Assembly: GCA_002317135.1 (NCBI GenBank)
Contig: DCIX01000038.1
Span: 1-64,000 of the forward strand
Length of the DNA stretch: 64,000 bases
Reading direction: 5' to 3'
DNA from: Bacteroidales bacterium UBA1715
GTDB taxonomy: Bacteria; Bacteroidota; Bacteroidia; Bacteroidales; UBA1715
Below are positions 51,920 through 61,215 of this stretch, piece by piece. The notes beneath the pieces were generated by a model. It searched no databases. It saw only the letters and a list, made by a program, of their open reading frames with translations, and was not told the DNA's origin. The position numbers and the translations under genes are program-made. The stretch's first letter is position 1; each line of letters starts with the position of its first letter.

Positions 51920-51949
51920 AAGTCTTGCAAGCATTCACCTACAAGACTT
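51920..51949 (-). terminator. Terminator of tRNA-Met
   Basis: AAGTCTTG...CAAGACTT hairpin (51920-51927 with 51942-51949) followed on the minus strand by six T. It lies 15 bp downstream of the tRNA. Confidence 0.8.
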
Positions 51950-51963
51950 TCACTTTTGTTTAG

Positions 51964-52036
51964 TAGCGGGAGCCAGACTCGAACTGACGACCTTTAGGTT
52001 ATGAGCCTAACGAGCTACCAACTGCTCTATCCCGCG
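51964..52036 (-). tRNA. tRNA-Met (anticodon CAT), initiator-like
   Basis: 73 nt on the minus strand, 5' CGCGGGA with 3' TCCCGC, so base 1 (C) and base 72 (T) do not pair; the D stem GAGC/GCTC has A11-T24; both are initiator marks. The anticodon stem is TTAGG/CCTAA, i.e. two G-C pairs plus A-T instead of the three G-C pairs of most bacterial initiators. Loop CTCATAA. T arm GTCAGTTCGAGTCTGGC. No CCA encoded. Confidence 0.93.
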
Positions 52037-52052
52037 ATGTAATTTCGTGGTG

Positions 52053-52083
52053 CAAAAGTACAAATATCTCTATACAATGCAAA
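52053..52083 (-). promoter_or_regulatory. Promoter of tRNA-Met
   Basis: On the minus strand TTTG (52083-52080), exactly 19 bp, TACTTTTG (52060-52053). Perfect match to the phylum consensus; the tRNA begins 16 bp downstream. Confidence 0.85.
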
Positions 52084-52100
52084 TTTTTTTATAATTTTTT

Positions 52101-52883
52101 TCACCACTCCCATCTGGTAGTTTCAGGAACAAAATAATTGCCAATCCTAAAATCTATATGGGCCTTATGTGCTTGGCTTAGCTGATGCTTACGCATAATA
52201 CGATACATTTTGCCGTCTTTTATAAAATAAGCTCCTGTTTGATGGAAACGAAATGGGACGTTCTTTTCCATACATTGTCTTCGCAAATCTAAAATCCAAT
52301 CATAATTACAAGGACGGGCATTAACTCCCGATTCTCCTCCAACCGAAACTTCTTCTATAGTTTCATCCAAATACTGCAATATGTCTATTCGTTCCAATAA
52401 AGGTGCTATAGTTAAAGACTTGTGTTTGATTGGAACTGATTTAAAAATAGGCAATCTATAACCGGCCATTGCCTGATTCTCTATAGTACAACCAACCATT
52501 ACATTCGGATAGCCATCACCCCAATCTGCAGGAATACAATCCATAAATCTATCTATCCGCTTGGTAAAGAAGTAAAACATACAATCACGCCGTTCACGTA
52601 TCATCGCCCAACAATCAGGACGCCACACATCTGCATCTTGCAGAAGAAAATCGGACGTAAAACAAGTTAAGACAAGTTTTCCTGACGAAATTTTATATGA
52701 CTTATCACGCTTGCGTTTTATTGGCAAATCAAAATTAGCTGTTTTCCGAACAATATTGCTACCAACCTCACAACCATACATTTCATCTTGCCTATATACA
52801 TAGCAATATTTACATCCGGGACTTACCTTCGTACAACCATGCCACGGATTCCAATCAGCATATATGTTCCAATTATCTGCCAT
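52101..52883 (-). CDS. DUF5131 (Gp37/Gp68-like) family protein
   Basis: A 260-residue protein of the DUF5131 family, first named from phage proteins. Start NWNIYADWNPWHGCTKVSPGCKYCYVYRQDEMYG has a CX6CX2C cysteine cluster (about 16-26) that probably holds a 4Fe-4S cluster in a radical SAM-like way. Other family features: VLTCFTSDFLLQDADVWR, FYFFTKRIDRF, VMVGCTIENQ and VGGESGVNARP near the end. Enzymatic role unknown. It is expressed alone, between the tRNA and the XRE-cupin gene. Confidence 0.85.
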   Translation of the reverse strand: MADNWNIYADWNPWHGCTKVSPGCKYCYVYRQDEMYGCEVGSNIVRKTANFDLPIKRKRDKSYKISSGKLVLTCFTSDFLLQDADVWRPDCWAMIRERRDCMFYFFTKRIDRFMDCIPADWGDGYPNVMVGCTIENQAMAGYRLPIFKSVPIKHKSLTIAPLLERIDILQYLDETIEEVSVGGESGVNARPCNYDWILDLRRQCMEKNVPFRFHQTGAYFIKDGKMYRIMRKHQLSQAHKAHIDFRIGNYFVPETTRWEW

Positions 52884-52948
52884 ACAAAAATAAATAGAGA
52901 CGATGCGAACATCGTCTCTACATATATATTGTCATTTTTATTTTCTTA

Positions 52949-53497
52949 TTACATCAAAACAGACAAAAAACGCGCTCTTGCACCGTCAACTGTACGAATT
53001 GCGTGAGAAATAGATGAATTAAAGAATACAGTGTCACCTTCATTCAAGACAACTTTTTCATCTTTAAAATGAACTTCCATTGTACCATCTATCACATACA
53101 AGAATTCTTGTCCTTCGTGAGAACTAAATTGTACATTTTCATCACTTGCATCGGCTGTAACAATAAAGAAATTCGCTTTCTTTCCTATAAAATCAGAAGC
53201 CAATGCTTGATATTTATATCGTTTATGACGTTCCACACTCACACCATCACCACGGCGTGTAACTGTATAGTTTTTTTCTGTTGGACCTTCGCCTGTCAAC
53301 AATGTAGCTATATCTACATTATATAATTTAGCGATTTTTAAAACAGAACTAACAGGAATATCAATCTGACCAGATTCAAAATCTTGATATTCATATTTAT
53401 TTATATCCAATTTCTTAGCAGCTTCCTCTGCACTCATTCCACAAGCCTTACGCGCTGCAATTATTCTTTCTGCGATTTCTTCTGTTTGTTCTCTCAT
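52949..53497 (-). CDS. XRE family regulator with cupin domain
   Basis: A 182-residue regulator. Residues about 6-60 form the helix-turn-helix (IIAARKACGMSAEEAAKKLDINKYEYQDFESG); residues about 105-180 form a cupin sensor (FSSHEGQEFLYVIDGTMEVHFKDEKVVLNEGDTVFFNSSISHAIRT). Such proteins control small-molecule catabolism or polyamine/amino-acid genes. An inverted repeat (53511-53534) sits at the start of its own transcript, suggesting autoregulation. Confidence 0.9.
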   Translation of the reverse strand: MREQTEEIAERIIAARKACGMSAEEAAKKLDINKYEYQDFESGQIDIPVSSVLKIAKLYNVDIATLLTGEGPTEKNYTVTRRGDGVSVERHKRYKYQALASDFIGKKANFFIVTADASDENVQFSSHEGQEFLYVIDGTMEVHFKDEKVVLNEGDTVFFNSSISHAIRTVDGARARFLSVLM

Positions 53498-53510
53498 AAT
53501 AGTATATTTT

Positions 53511-53534
53511 TATTTGGTAATATTTTTACAAATA
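53511..53534 (-). promoter_or_regulatory. Operator-like inverted repeat of the XRE-cupin gene
   Basis: TATTTG (53511-53516) and CAAATA (53529-53534) form a perfect 6-bp inverted repeat with 12-bp spacing, placed between the -7 element TATATTTG (minus, 53551-53544) and the ATG at 53497. It could serve as an autoregulatory operator. Confidence 0.5.
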
Positions 53535-53557
53535 GATTAATAGCAAATATAAAAAAA

Positions 53558-53585
53558 TCTCCTACCATAAAGAAATGGTAGGAGA
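53558..53585 (-). terminator. Terminator of the T9SS protein gene
   Basis: Perfect 11-pair stem TCTCCTACCAT/ATGGTAGGAGA, 6-nt loop, followed on the minus strand by seven T. Confidence 0.88.
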
Positions 53586-53613
53586 AAATATTCCATGGAT
53601 TTTTCTGAAGGAA

Positions 53614-55941
53614 CTATTCTTTAACAATATTCTTTACTTCAACATTACCGCCTGCATAATGAATCCTCACAGCATACCAACCTGGTTGCAAAGACGAAAC
53701 ATCAACACATTGATCTGAAGAACAAAGAACTTGTCGTCCCATAACATCTATTATTGTAATTTCAACTATATCAAATCCTTGTACTGTTATTTCATTTTTA
53801 CAAGGATTTGGGAAAATCGAAGCCGAAGGTTTTTCTACTTCATCACAGGCAAGCGCTACACGTTCCTGGATTTTTAAATTATCAATAGCCCAACCCCAAC
53901 CGAAATTTGTAGCATCGGTTTGAAGACGGAAACGAACGTATACGGTATCACCAGTACGAATATATTTATTCTCCAATAAATTGATTGTATGAGACTTATA
54001 CAATGTCGAATCACCAACAGCTAAACTATTTTCGCTATCACCATCGGTTTTTGTAGAAGAATAAAATCTTGTCTTCCAACCTGCGAACAACTGAGAATCC
54101 CAACCTTTTTTACCCAACGCATACCATTCACCATCAAGGCTTTTTGCTGCCTCTACTATCACATAATCCCAAAAGCCAAAAGAACCATATTCAATACCAG
54201 CTTTTCCTGGTTCAACAAGTGCAACCTCGTCAAACGAAATCACTGCTGGACTTGACGCAACTACAATTGGTCGTTTTAAAGTAGCTGTATACTGATTGTA
54301 CTTTCCATCTGCGCCACTGTTAGCGTATGGATGAGCCGAATGTAAGGCCTTATTTGCAAAACCAGTTTCTTGTTTTATAGAGAATTTATCGAATGAAAAA
54401 TAGTTCGCAATTGTATCTGATTCAAAATCTGTCACAAAATAACGAATTGGCGTCTGTGCTTCTTCTACAATCACTGTTTGCCAAGCTCCGACACCATTGT
54501 TTTGATCATAATATGTAGTATTTTGTGCAGCATCCATCGCAAATATTCTATAACGAAGTTCGTCACCTACAGTCAAACCATCAATCAATGGAATGACCGC
54601 AGTAGCGACATCACCTTCAAAATTCAATGGAACACTTAACGTATCTTGTCCGAAATTGTACTCCACAATAGCCTTTTCAATAGAAAAATTATCGGTAATA
54701 GTCGCAATAACCGTCAATGCATCCTTATCTATTGCAATAGAAGTAACTGGCGTATGCTCAATTACTGGCGATTCTACATCGTCGCCAAAGAACACGGTAT
54801 TCCACGCATACGGGAAATTTCCAGGGACTAATATTGTATCTTTAGCAGAAGTAACTACTTGTACAGCATACGAAATGGTATGATCGAATGCCAATGCCGG
54901 AATTTCAGCAGACAAAGAATTGTAACCATCCGTCAACGTCCCTGTTGCAGTCAATTCTACTTGATGGTTTCCACCATCAAAAGAATACAGAACTTTCTGA
55001 TTATCTGAAGTATACAAACTATCCTTTACTAAAAATGACACAGTAACTGGTAAACATAAATCTGAATTATTGGCAATTGGTTCTACAGAAATAAAATAGT
55101 CGGTCCAACCTAAATCTGCAAGCATTGCAATTGTTGCCACATCTGGTTTGCGGAACAAATCTGCAGAGCGAACAACTGGAGTCATCATTTCATAACCTGA
55201 ACCAGTTGGATATTTTTCTTCGTGTAAGTGATATGCCGTAGAACCACTATTGAATTTTTCTGGAGCATATAATTGCAAATGTTCACCACAATATGCTTTT
55301 GCAAACTGACCTCCCCAAAACAATTTATCGCTTGTAAGCAAATCATTCTTTATAGAGAAGCCATCAACTTTTTTCGATACAATCGGATTCATTACCGAAT
55401 CACAAATGAACATATCGTAGATTGTAGGTGCAGGGAAATCACTTGACGTAAGCGTTTCTTCTGTAATGTTACCAATCAAACCTAAACCATGTGCAAACTC
55501 GTGCATCAACGTAGTTGCCAAATCATATTCTTTTTCTGCAGGAGCAGATTCTGTATCAACATGCCAACGAATATTTTTATTGATAACAACCTCTATATCA
55601 GCATCATTACCATTCAAATTTTTGCGTTGTATTTTTTCTGCCAAAGCACACGGATAATAGATTCCGTTGATTGCATAATAATTTGTCGGTTTCGCATACG
55701 CATTTACATTTGACTTCAATTCTTGCCACGAAACAGAAACACGGATAGTCATATCCGATGAGACATAATTCGACCAACTTGTCGCACAATACGACACAAC
55801 ATTCAAAATCGAATCAGGAACTTCCTTGCCCGAAATCTCAAATGTAGTTTTTGCAAAACTCTGTCCTACAACCGTAAGTCCGAGTAAGCCTGCAATAAAG
55901 AATTTAAATAAACGAATCACCTTTTTTAAATTTAATATCAT
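53614..55941 (-). CDS. T9SS-exported protein with metzincin-like motif
   Basis: A secreted protein of about 775 residues. Signal peptide (FKFFIAGLLGLTVVGQSFA), an N-terminal domain with LMHEFAHGLGLIGN (HExxH zinc motif near 147-151, but no His at the third metzincin position), several beta-sandwich modules, and a type IX secretion sorting domain at the end (SIFPNPCKNEITVQGF... DVSSLQPGWYAVRI ... VKNIVKE). Probably a cell-surface protein, possibly a protease whose zinc ligands are incomplete. The start is uncertain: ATG at 55968 or 55941, or GTG at 55920; each overlaps the guanylyltransferase gene. Confidence 0.85.
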   Translation of the reverse strand: MILNLKKVIRLFKFFIAGLLGLTVVGQSFAKTTFEISGKEVPDSILNVVSYCATSWSNYVSSDMTIRVSVSWQELKSNVNAYAKPTNYYAINGIYYPCALAEKIQRKNLNGNDADIEVVINKNIRWHVDTESAPAEKEYDLATTLMHEFAHGLGLIGNITEETLTSSDFPAPTIYDMFICDSVMNPIVSKKVDGFSIKNDLLTSDKLFWGGQFAKAYCGEHLQLYAPEKFNSGSTAYHLHEEKYPTGSGYEMMTPVVRSADLFRKPDVATIAMLADLGWTDYFISVEPIANNSDLCLPVTVSFLVKDSLYTSDNQKVLYSFDGGNHQVELTATGTLTDGYNSLSAEIPALAFDHTISYAVQVVTSAKDTILVPGNFPYAWNTVFFGDDVESPVIEHTPVTSIAIDKDALTVIATITDNFSIEKAIVEYNFGQDTLSVPLNFEGDVATAVIPLIDGLTVGDELRYRIFAMDAAQNTTYYDQNNGVGAWQTVIVEEAQTPIRYFVTDFESDTIANYFSFDKFSIKQETGFANKALHSAHPYANSGADGKYNQYTATLKRPIVVASSPAVISFDEVALVEPGKAGIEYGSFGFWDYVIVEAAKSLDGEWYALGKKGWDSQLFAGWKTRFYSSTKTDGDSENSLAVGDSTLYKSHTINLLENKYIRTGDTVYVRFRLQTDATNFGWGWAIDNLKIQERVALACDEVEKPSASIFPNPCKNEITVQGFDIVEITIIDVMGRQVLCSSDQCVDVSSLQPGWYAVRIHYAGGNVEVKNIVKE

Positions 55942-56974
55942 TGACAAACTGACGAATCTTTTGTTCATCTTCGCGTTTACAAATCAACAATCTGTCTGCT
56001 GAATCTACAACAATAAAGTCTTCCAATCCATCAATTACAGCAAGTTTTCTATTTGGAACAGAAATCATACAGTTCGACGCATCATACATCATCACATTCT
56101 CGCCAATAACTGCATTTTGTTTCTCGTCTTTTTCTGCATTATCGTACAAAGCGCCCCAAGTACCCAAATCGCTCCAGCCAAAACTTGATTGCAACACGAA
56201 TACATTTTCCGCCTTTTCCATAATTCCATAATCGATAGAAATATTTGGACAATTAGCGTAAATATCGTCAAGTACAAACAAATCAGACTGAACATCGAAC
56301 AATTCGTAAACCTTTGGCAAATATGCTTTGAAAGCGTTATCGATAGCCTTAAGCGACCACAAGAAAATACCCGAATTCCAGAAGAAATCACCGCTTTTCA
56401 AGAAAACCTTAGCCATTTCCAATTCTGGTTTTTCTGTAAAGGTCTTTACTTTATTGATTTTGCGGGCATTGATTTCATCAACTTCCTCACGCAACTGAAT
56501 GTAACCATAACCAGTATCAGGACGAGTAGGTTTAATACCCAATGTCAACAAAGCTTCATTTTTTTCTGTAAACTCCCAACCCGACTTCACAGTATCCAAA
56601 AATTCTTCTTCGTTAAGAATCAAATGGTCAGAAGGAGTAACAATGATATTCGCATCTTGGCAACGCTTACGAATTTCGTGGTTTCCATAGGCAATACATG
56701 GAGCCGTATTCTTACGAAGTGGTTCCTTCAAAATTTGATATGGATATAGCTCTGGAAGTTGTTGTAACACCGTTTTTTCATATTGTGCATTCGTCACAAT
56801 ATAGAAATTTTCCGGCGGACAAATCTTCTTCATACGCTCGTATGTAAGTTGAAGCAATGTCTTTCCAACTCCCAATATATCAAGAAATTGCTTTGGTGTT
56901 GCTGATGTACTTAATGGCCAAAAACGACTTCCAACGCCACCAGCCATTATCACACAAAAATTGTTATTTTTCAT
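55904..56974 (-). CDS. manC: Mannose-1-phosphate guanylyltransferase
   Basis: Makes GDP-mannose from mannose 1-phosphate and GTP for glycan synthesis. 356 residues. N-terminal IMAGGVGSRFWPLSTSATPKQF (about 9-30) is the nucleotidyltransferase signature; TPSDHLIL near 112 and KTFTEKPELEMA near 175 bind metal and sugar. The C-terminal isomerase domain of the larger ManC/AlgA enzymes is absent. TATCTTTG (minus, 57006-56999) is its -7 element. It overlaps the following T9SS gene. Confidence 0.93.
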   Translation of the reverse strand: MKNNNFCVIMAGGVGSRFWPLSTSATPKQFLDILGVGKTLLQLTYERMKKICPPENFYIVTNAQYEKTVLQQLPELYPYQILKEPLRKNTAPCIAYGNHEIRKRCQDANIIVTPSDHLILNEEEFLDTVKSGWEFTEKNEALLTLGIKPTRPDTGYGYIQLREEVDEINARKINKVKTFTEKPELEMAKVFLKSGDFFWNSGIFLWSLKAIDNAFKAYLPKVYELFDVQSDLFVLDDIYANCPNISIDYGIMEKAENVFVLQSSFGWSDLGTWGALYDNAEKDEKQNAVIGENVMMYDASNCMISVPNRKLAVIDGLEDFIVVDSADRLLICKREDEQKIRQFVNDIKFKKGDSFI

Positions 56975-57021
56975 AATTGTATCTTTTTTGTTATGCTACA
57001 AAGATACTGAATTCTATTGAA

Positions 57022-58041
57022 TTATTTAGGATTATATTTCGCCTTACTCATAATTTCTTTCGATGACTGTATCGAAAACAAGTCTTCGAGCGTAACCTGT
57101 GGGTTATTTTTCATATATGATTCAACAATCTTATATCCTAACCATTGACCGATACGAGCAGGTGAATCTTTGGTAAACACGACAGTAAACGGTCCATCAT
57201 CCAAAAAGCGTTTTTGTACCATTCGATCGGTAGAAAACAATACATTATCGGTTCCAATGAAAAACTTCCAAAATTCACCTTCCGATTGCTCGCAAAAATC
57301 CAATTGTTTCTTTGTAAATCCCCATAACAATGTATCTGGTTCATCGGGGAGCATACATTTCATAAAATACTGATATCTACCACATTGAATCATACCTGCC
57401 AACAAATAATCTTCCTCGAATGCACCTGAAAACTCACCTTCAGCAACAGCACGCATCAAATCGGCAGGAATTTTCTCTGGATTCAAATTTCGGCGTATAT
57501 ACGACTCCATATTCACCGAATTATAGAACGAACATTGGGAGCCTAAATATTTATCCAAACCAATTGCAACACAGCCAGAATCTATTAACATTGAATAATT
57601 TACGCCAGAAATCATAGTATATAATTTCGGCAATTCTTTATTCGGGAAATAATACTTATAGTATTGGAAAGCGTGTTCAATCTTTGAAACTAAAACAGAC
57701 TTATTTGCCAGCAATACACTATCGCCTAAGCGGAATAATTCCGCCATCCATTCATCATGCACAAACTGCTGTGCTACAACAACATCCGGTACGCTGTCGG
57801 CAATCATCATAGTACGGCGAATATCTTGCAAATACAAAGATAAAAACTCACCATATTTTTGTTGCAGAGCAACATATTTCTCAGCAGTTGGAGTCGTTCC
57901 TAAATCTTGTATATCTGTATGAAACGGCACCATTTCTACAGACACAGAAATATCCGAAACCGGTTTGTGATACGGATTTCTGTCGCACGAAACCGCCAAA
58001 AGAGCGATTATTGCAAATATGAAACAAATACGCTTTTTCAT
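57022..58041 (-). CDS. gldB: GldB-like gliding/T9SS-associated lipoprotein
   Basis: A 339-residue lipoprotein. Signal MKKRICFIFAIIALLAVSC ends in the lipobox AVSC. The body fits GldB: VEMVPFHTDIQDLG near 35-48, IDSGCVAIGLDKYLGS near 175 and IGQWLGYKIVESYM near 298. In Bacteroidota GldB is needed for gliding or for type IX secretion-linked functions; this agrees with the T9SS protein nearby. The ATG at 58041 replaces a longer frame that reads into the acyltransferase gene. Confidence 0.85.
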   Translation of the reverse strand: MKKRICFIFAIIALLAVSCDRNPYHKPVSDISVSVEMVPFHTDIQDLGTTPTAEKYVALQQKYGEFLSLYLQDIRRTMMIADSVPDVVVAQQFVHDEWMAELFRLGDSVLLANKSVLVSKIEHAFQYYKYYFPNKELPKLYTMISGVNYSMLIDSGCVAIGLDKYLGSQCSFYNSVNMESYIRRNLNPEKIPADLMRAVAEGEFSGAFEEDYLLAGMIQCGRYQYFMKCMLPDEPDTLLWGFTKKQLDFCEQSEGEFWKFFIGTDNVLFSTDRMVQKRFLDDGPFTVVFTKDSPARIGQWLGYKIVESYMKNNPQVTLEDLFSIQSSKEIMSKAKYNPK

Positions 58042-59045
58042 TTTGCTTGTTCTTGCTGTTGTTTTAATAACGCTTCTTGTTCCTTGCGTTTCCGTCTTTT
58101 TTCCAAATGGACAGCCAATTTTTCCGGAGTCGTACTCCAACGCTTGTGCATCCAAATCCATTGGTCAGGATATTCGCGAACGATTGATTCAATTATATTA
58201 TTGTGAATCTGCGTGTTATGTTTTATATCATACTCTTTGTCACCGGTAAGTTCAAGTGGAACTTCAGGCAATATTTTAAACAAATAGCTATCATCGTCTT
58301 TACGGATTGTAGCCATTGGAACTATGGCTGCACCACTATCCATAGCCATTCTCGCACAACCAAGTGGAGTATATGCAGGATGACCAAAGAAATCCAAAAA
58401 TTCGCCTCGAATATTCAAACTGTCCTGATCTATCATAATTATCATACAGTCACCATTTTTCAAAGCCTCAATCAGCTTATCGTAGCAATGATCCTGACGA
58501 GAGAAATTCTTCATTCCCCTTGACTCTCGTTTTTCTATCATAAAACGATTCAATGCCGGATTTTTTATTTTACTACTTACCGCTGAAGTTTCATATCCTA
58601 AAATTGGAGGAAGAATTGCCGAAAATTCCCAACCACATGTATGAGGAATCAAACATAACACACCCTTACCACGCTCGTATGCCGCCTTTAAATGTTCCTC
58701 GCCTTCAACTTCAAAATGTTCAAGAAATTCTGCACGAGTTTTTTTCTTCGACCACCATGCATAGTCCGTAAATGTCTTCGTTAGATTGACAATAATGCGT
58801 TTCCCTATCTCGTATTTTTCCTTCTCCGACAAACTATCGCCGTACCCAATTGTTAGGTTTGCGATAATGATTTTATGCATCTTTAAGAAAAATGGGTACA
58901 CCATTTTCGCAAGCAATCCGTGCCATTTCAACGCAAGTTTACGAGGGAACACAAATCGTTCCATACACAACAGATTCACAGAACAGTATAGCAATCGATT
59001 GCGAACAGGTCTAATTATGTATTTTTTAAGAATCTTCTTTCCCAT
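58038..59045 (-). CDS. Lipid A biosynthesis-type acyltransferase (LpxL/HtrB family)
   Basis: A 335-residue membrane-associated acyltransferase of the lysophospholipid acyltransferase superfamily. The HX4E motif is HTCGWE (His135, Glu140) and MIMIDQDSLNIRGEFLDFFGHPA near 205-227 is the conserved acceptor region. It adds secondary acyl chains to lipid A. TACTTTTG (minus, 59071-59064) is its -7 element. Its stop overlaps the gldB start by 4 bp. The C-terminus is very basic and glutamine-rich. Confidence 0.9.
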   Translation of the reverse strand: MGKKILKKYIIRPVRNRLLYCSVNLLCMERFVFPRKLALKWHGLLAKMVYPFFLKMHKIIIANLTIGYGDSLSEKEKYEIGKRIIVNLTKTFTDYAWWSKKKTRAEFLEHFEVEGEEHLKAAYERGKGVLCLIPHTCGWEFSAILPPILGYETSAVSSKIKNPALNRFMIEKRESRGMKNFSRQDHCYDKLIEALKNGDCMIIMIDQDSLNIRGEFLDFFGHPAYTPLGCARMAMDSGAAIVPMATIRKDDDSYLFKILPEVPLELTGDKEYDIKHNTQIHNNIIESIVREYPDQWIWMHKRWSTTPEKLAVHLEKRRKRKEQEALLKQQQEQAK

Positions 59046-59110
59046 TCTTTCGTTTTAGCGATGCAAAAGTAAGAATAAATTATGGGGAAAGGAAATGAAA
59101 CTGCCAATAA

Positions 59111-59794
59111 TTACCGACGAAACAATCGTTCGTAATGAATTGGAGATGTCGGAAGATTTGCCGCAGACTTATCACGAATCGGCGTCATAAAATCCTCACC
59201 GTAAATTGTTCGTAACCATTGTTCTGCCTTTACTGGCATATAAAACTTATTTCCACGAAATTCGATTTCTTGTAAATCTGATTTTTCGTATTCCCAGATT
59301 ACGCAAGGGAAACCATCTGTTCGATTTGCCTCCTTCCACTCTTTTGTTTCATGTCGGCGACCTACATACGAATACATCGTGTTTTCATCTTTTTCAAATT
59401 GATAGAAAACGTCTATCTGCACACCTTTATATTCATATTGATCTTCGGTAATTCGTCCAGTTTCTTTCACATAAAACTGACGTTTTTTCGAAAATCCATA
59501 GGAAGCCATAATTTCATCTAAATTTTCAGGACGTTCCGAGTACAAAATACCTACATCCAAATCAAAATCATAGGGAATAAAATTCTTTTCACGGAAAGCT
59601 CCCAACAACGTTCCAAAAGCAAAAAACATGTGTGCACCACAGCTTTCAAAAGCCTTATTTGCCTGCACTAAAGTTTCTAAACCATATTTCAAAAACCGTT
59701 TTGCCATTTTCTTATTTTCCCACTTGGTAAGTAGTTTCACAAGAGAATGATACAACCCTAATTTTTGCGATATAGAAACAATACAATCTCTCAT
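59111..59794 (-). CDS. LicD family protein
   Basis: A 227-residue protein with the fukutin/LicD pattern: FFAFGTLLGAFREKNFIPYDFDLDVGI (about 57-83) includes the metal-binding Asp pair. LicD-like enzymes transfer phosphocholine or similar phospho-groups to surface glycans. It follows directly, without any gap, the methyltransferase gene at 59795; both may tailor the same glycan or lipid. Substrate unknown. Confidence 0.85.
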   Translation of the reverse strand: MRDCIVSISQKLGLYHSLVKLLTKWENKKMAKRFLKYGLETLVQANKAFESCGAHMFFAFGTLLGAFREKNFIPYDFDLDVGILYSERPENLDEIMASYGFSKKRQFYVKETGRITEDQYEYKGVQIDVFYQFEKDENTMYSYVGRRHETKEWKEANRTDGFPCVIWEYEKSDLQEIEFRGNKFYMPVKAEQWLRTIYGEDFMTPIRDKSAANLPTSPIHYERLFRR

Positions 59795-60427
59795 TTAAGC
59801 CTTCTTTCTTGCTATAACGCGCATAAAAGTTTCATCACTACCATTAAATGGAGCAAAACCTTTATCTTCTTTCGCCAATTCTAAGACGAAACCTTTCGAT
59901 TGTAACTCTTCGGTAAACACATCGAAATGTAAGAAACGACGATAATGATTGTCCAATACGAACGCATCTGGTTCACCTGCGACAGGTTCGCCTACTTTAT
60001 AGATTTCATTCTTTTGACCTCGAACTTCTATACAAAAAACGCCATTGATTGCCAAGCAATCATACGCCCAAGCAACGACACGATCTTGTTCCTTCTTTGA
60101 AATAGAATGAAGAGTAAAACGAGAATACACTACATCGTACTGCGTATCTTTGGGCAAATTTGTAAAATCGCCACACACAAATTGCAAATTCTGTACTTGG
60201 GAATATCTTTCCTGCAACATTTCTATCTCAGTCGTACATTGATCCACAGCCAAAACAGAATATCCATTTTGAGCAAAATATGTTGCATCGCGACCATTTC
60301 CACATCCTAATTCAATTAGTTTTTGTGAAGAAACAGACACATTTTTCACAACATACTCGGCAAAAAGAGATGGCGCAAATTCAGCATTTTGTTTTGAATA
60401 GAACGACTCCCAATAGTTTTTGTCCAT
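59795..60427 (-). CDS. Class I SAM-dependent methyltransferase
   Basis: A 210-residue methyltransferase with motif I LIELGCGNGRDATYF (about 37-51) and YDVVYSRFTLHSI (motif post II). TATCTTTG (minus, 60450-60443) is the -7 element. It forms a two-gene unit with the LicD gene and is unrelated to the methyltransferase pair at 29721/35032. Substrate unknown. Confidence 0.85.
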   Translation of the reverse strand: MDKNYWESFYSKQNAEFAPSLFAEYVVKNVSVSSQKLIELGCGNGRDATYFAQNGYSVLAVDQCTTEIEMLQERYSQVQNLQFVCGDFTNLPKDTQYDVVYSRFTLHSISKKEQDRVVAWAYDCLAINGVFCIEVRGQKNEIYKVGEPVAGEPDAFVLDNHYRRFLHFDVFTEELQSKGFVLELAKEDKGFAPFNGSDETFMRVIARKKA

Positions 60428-60474
60428 AGCAATTATTTTTCACAAAGATACATTTTAATTATGAATGTTTGATT

Positions 60475-61215
60475 CTACTCGGCATCTTTCGTAAATTTTG
60501 GAGAAACATTTATTCTACATTGCTTTATTTCCTTACGATACTGAGTATTTTTTCCACAAACACATTTGTCAAGTAAAGCATAAAAATCTTTGCTATGATT
60601 CATATACACCGTATGACATAATTCATGTAAAATCACATAGTCAATCAAATGATATGGCAAAGTCATAAGAAACAATGAAAAAACAATATGTTTTTTTGAA
60701 TTACAGCTACCCCAACGTGTCTTTGCGCTTGAAATTTTCACACCAGAATATTCAAATCCATGTTGTTGCGCAAGAACTGCTATCCGCTTTGACAGATAAT
60801 CTAAAGCCTCTTTACGTAATGCTTTTTGTATTGCAGCTTTTATAAAATCCTGAACTTGTTCATTTTCCACAGCAACGGATTGAGGAACAAATAATTTTAT
60901 AGCATCACGAGTAATTGAGCCACGCAAATTCGTACCTTCATCACGAACAATTTCAAGATTACGGAAATGTGTTATTTTCTCCTGACTTTCAATTATCTTT
61001 TTTTCCGAGACTAAACGAGCCTGCTGTTTTTTTTGTGCAGCAATTATCGCATCTTTTTCCCGCAACACAAAAGCTTCTGCCAATGCCAACAGAGCGAAAT
61101 ATGGTACAATAACATATACTTCCCCATTCTTTATCCGTATACTAACACGACGACTACCTTTCCGTTTTTGGAAATGCACGACACCTATTTCCGGGAAAAA
61201 CTTCTCCTTCATCAC
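60475..61215 (-). CDS. YgjP-like metallopeptidase (M48-type, DUF45)
   Basis: A 246-residue zinc metallopeptidase-like protein. Residues 1-100 form a positively charged beta region (KRKGSRRVSIRIKNGEVYVIVP), and residues about 160-225 the catalytic part: RWGSCNSKKHIVFSLFLMTLP, then HELCHTVYMNHSKDFYALL with HExxH and the downstream His. The family's substrate is not known. The start overlaps the stop of the glsB-like gene by 4 bp. Confidence 0.9.
   Translation of the reverse strand: MMKEKFFPEIGVVHFQKRKGSRRVSIRIKNGEVYVIVPYFALLALAEAFVLREKDAIIAAQKKQQARLVSEKKIIESQEKITHFRNLEIVRDEGTNLRGSITRDAIKLFVPQSVAVENEQVQDFIKAAIQKALRKEALDYLSKRIAVLAQQHGFEYSGVKISSAKTRWGSCNSKKHIVFSLFLMTLPYHLIDYVILHELCHTVYMNHSKDFYALLDKCVCGKNTQYRKEIKQCRINVSPKFTKDAE

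Noticed and set aside
52037..52100. Integration (att) site at tRNA-Met
   Set aside because: No second copy of the tRNA 3' end was seen nearby and there is no integrase gene.
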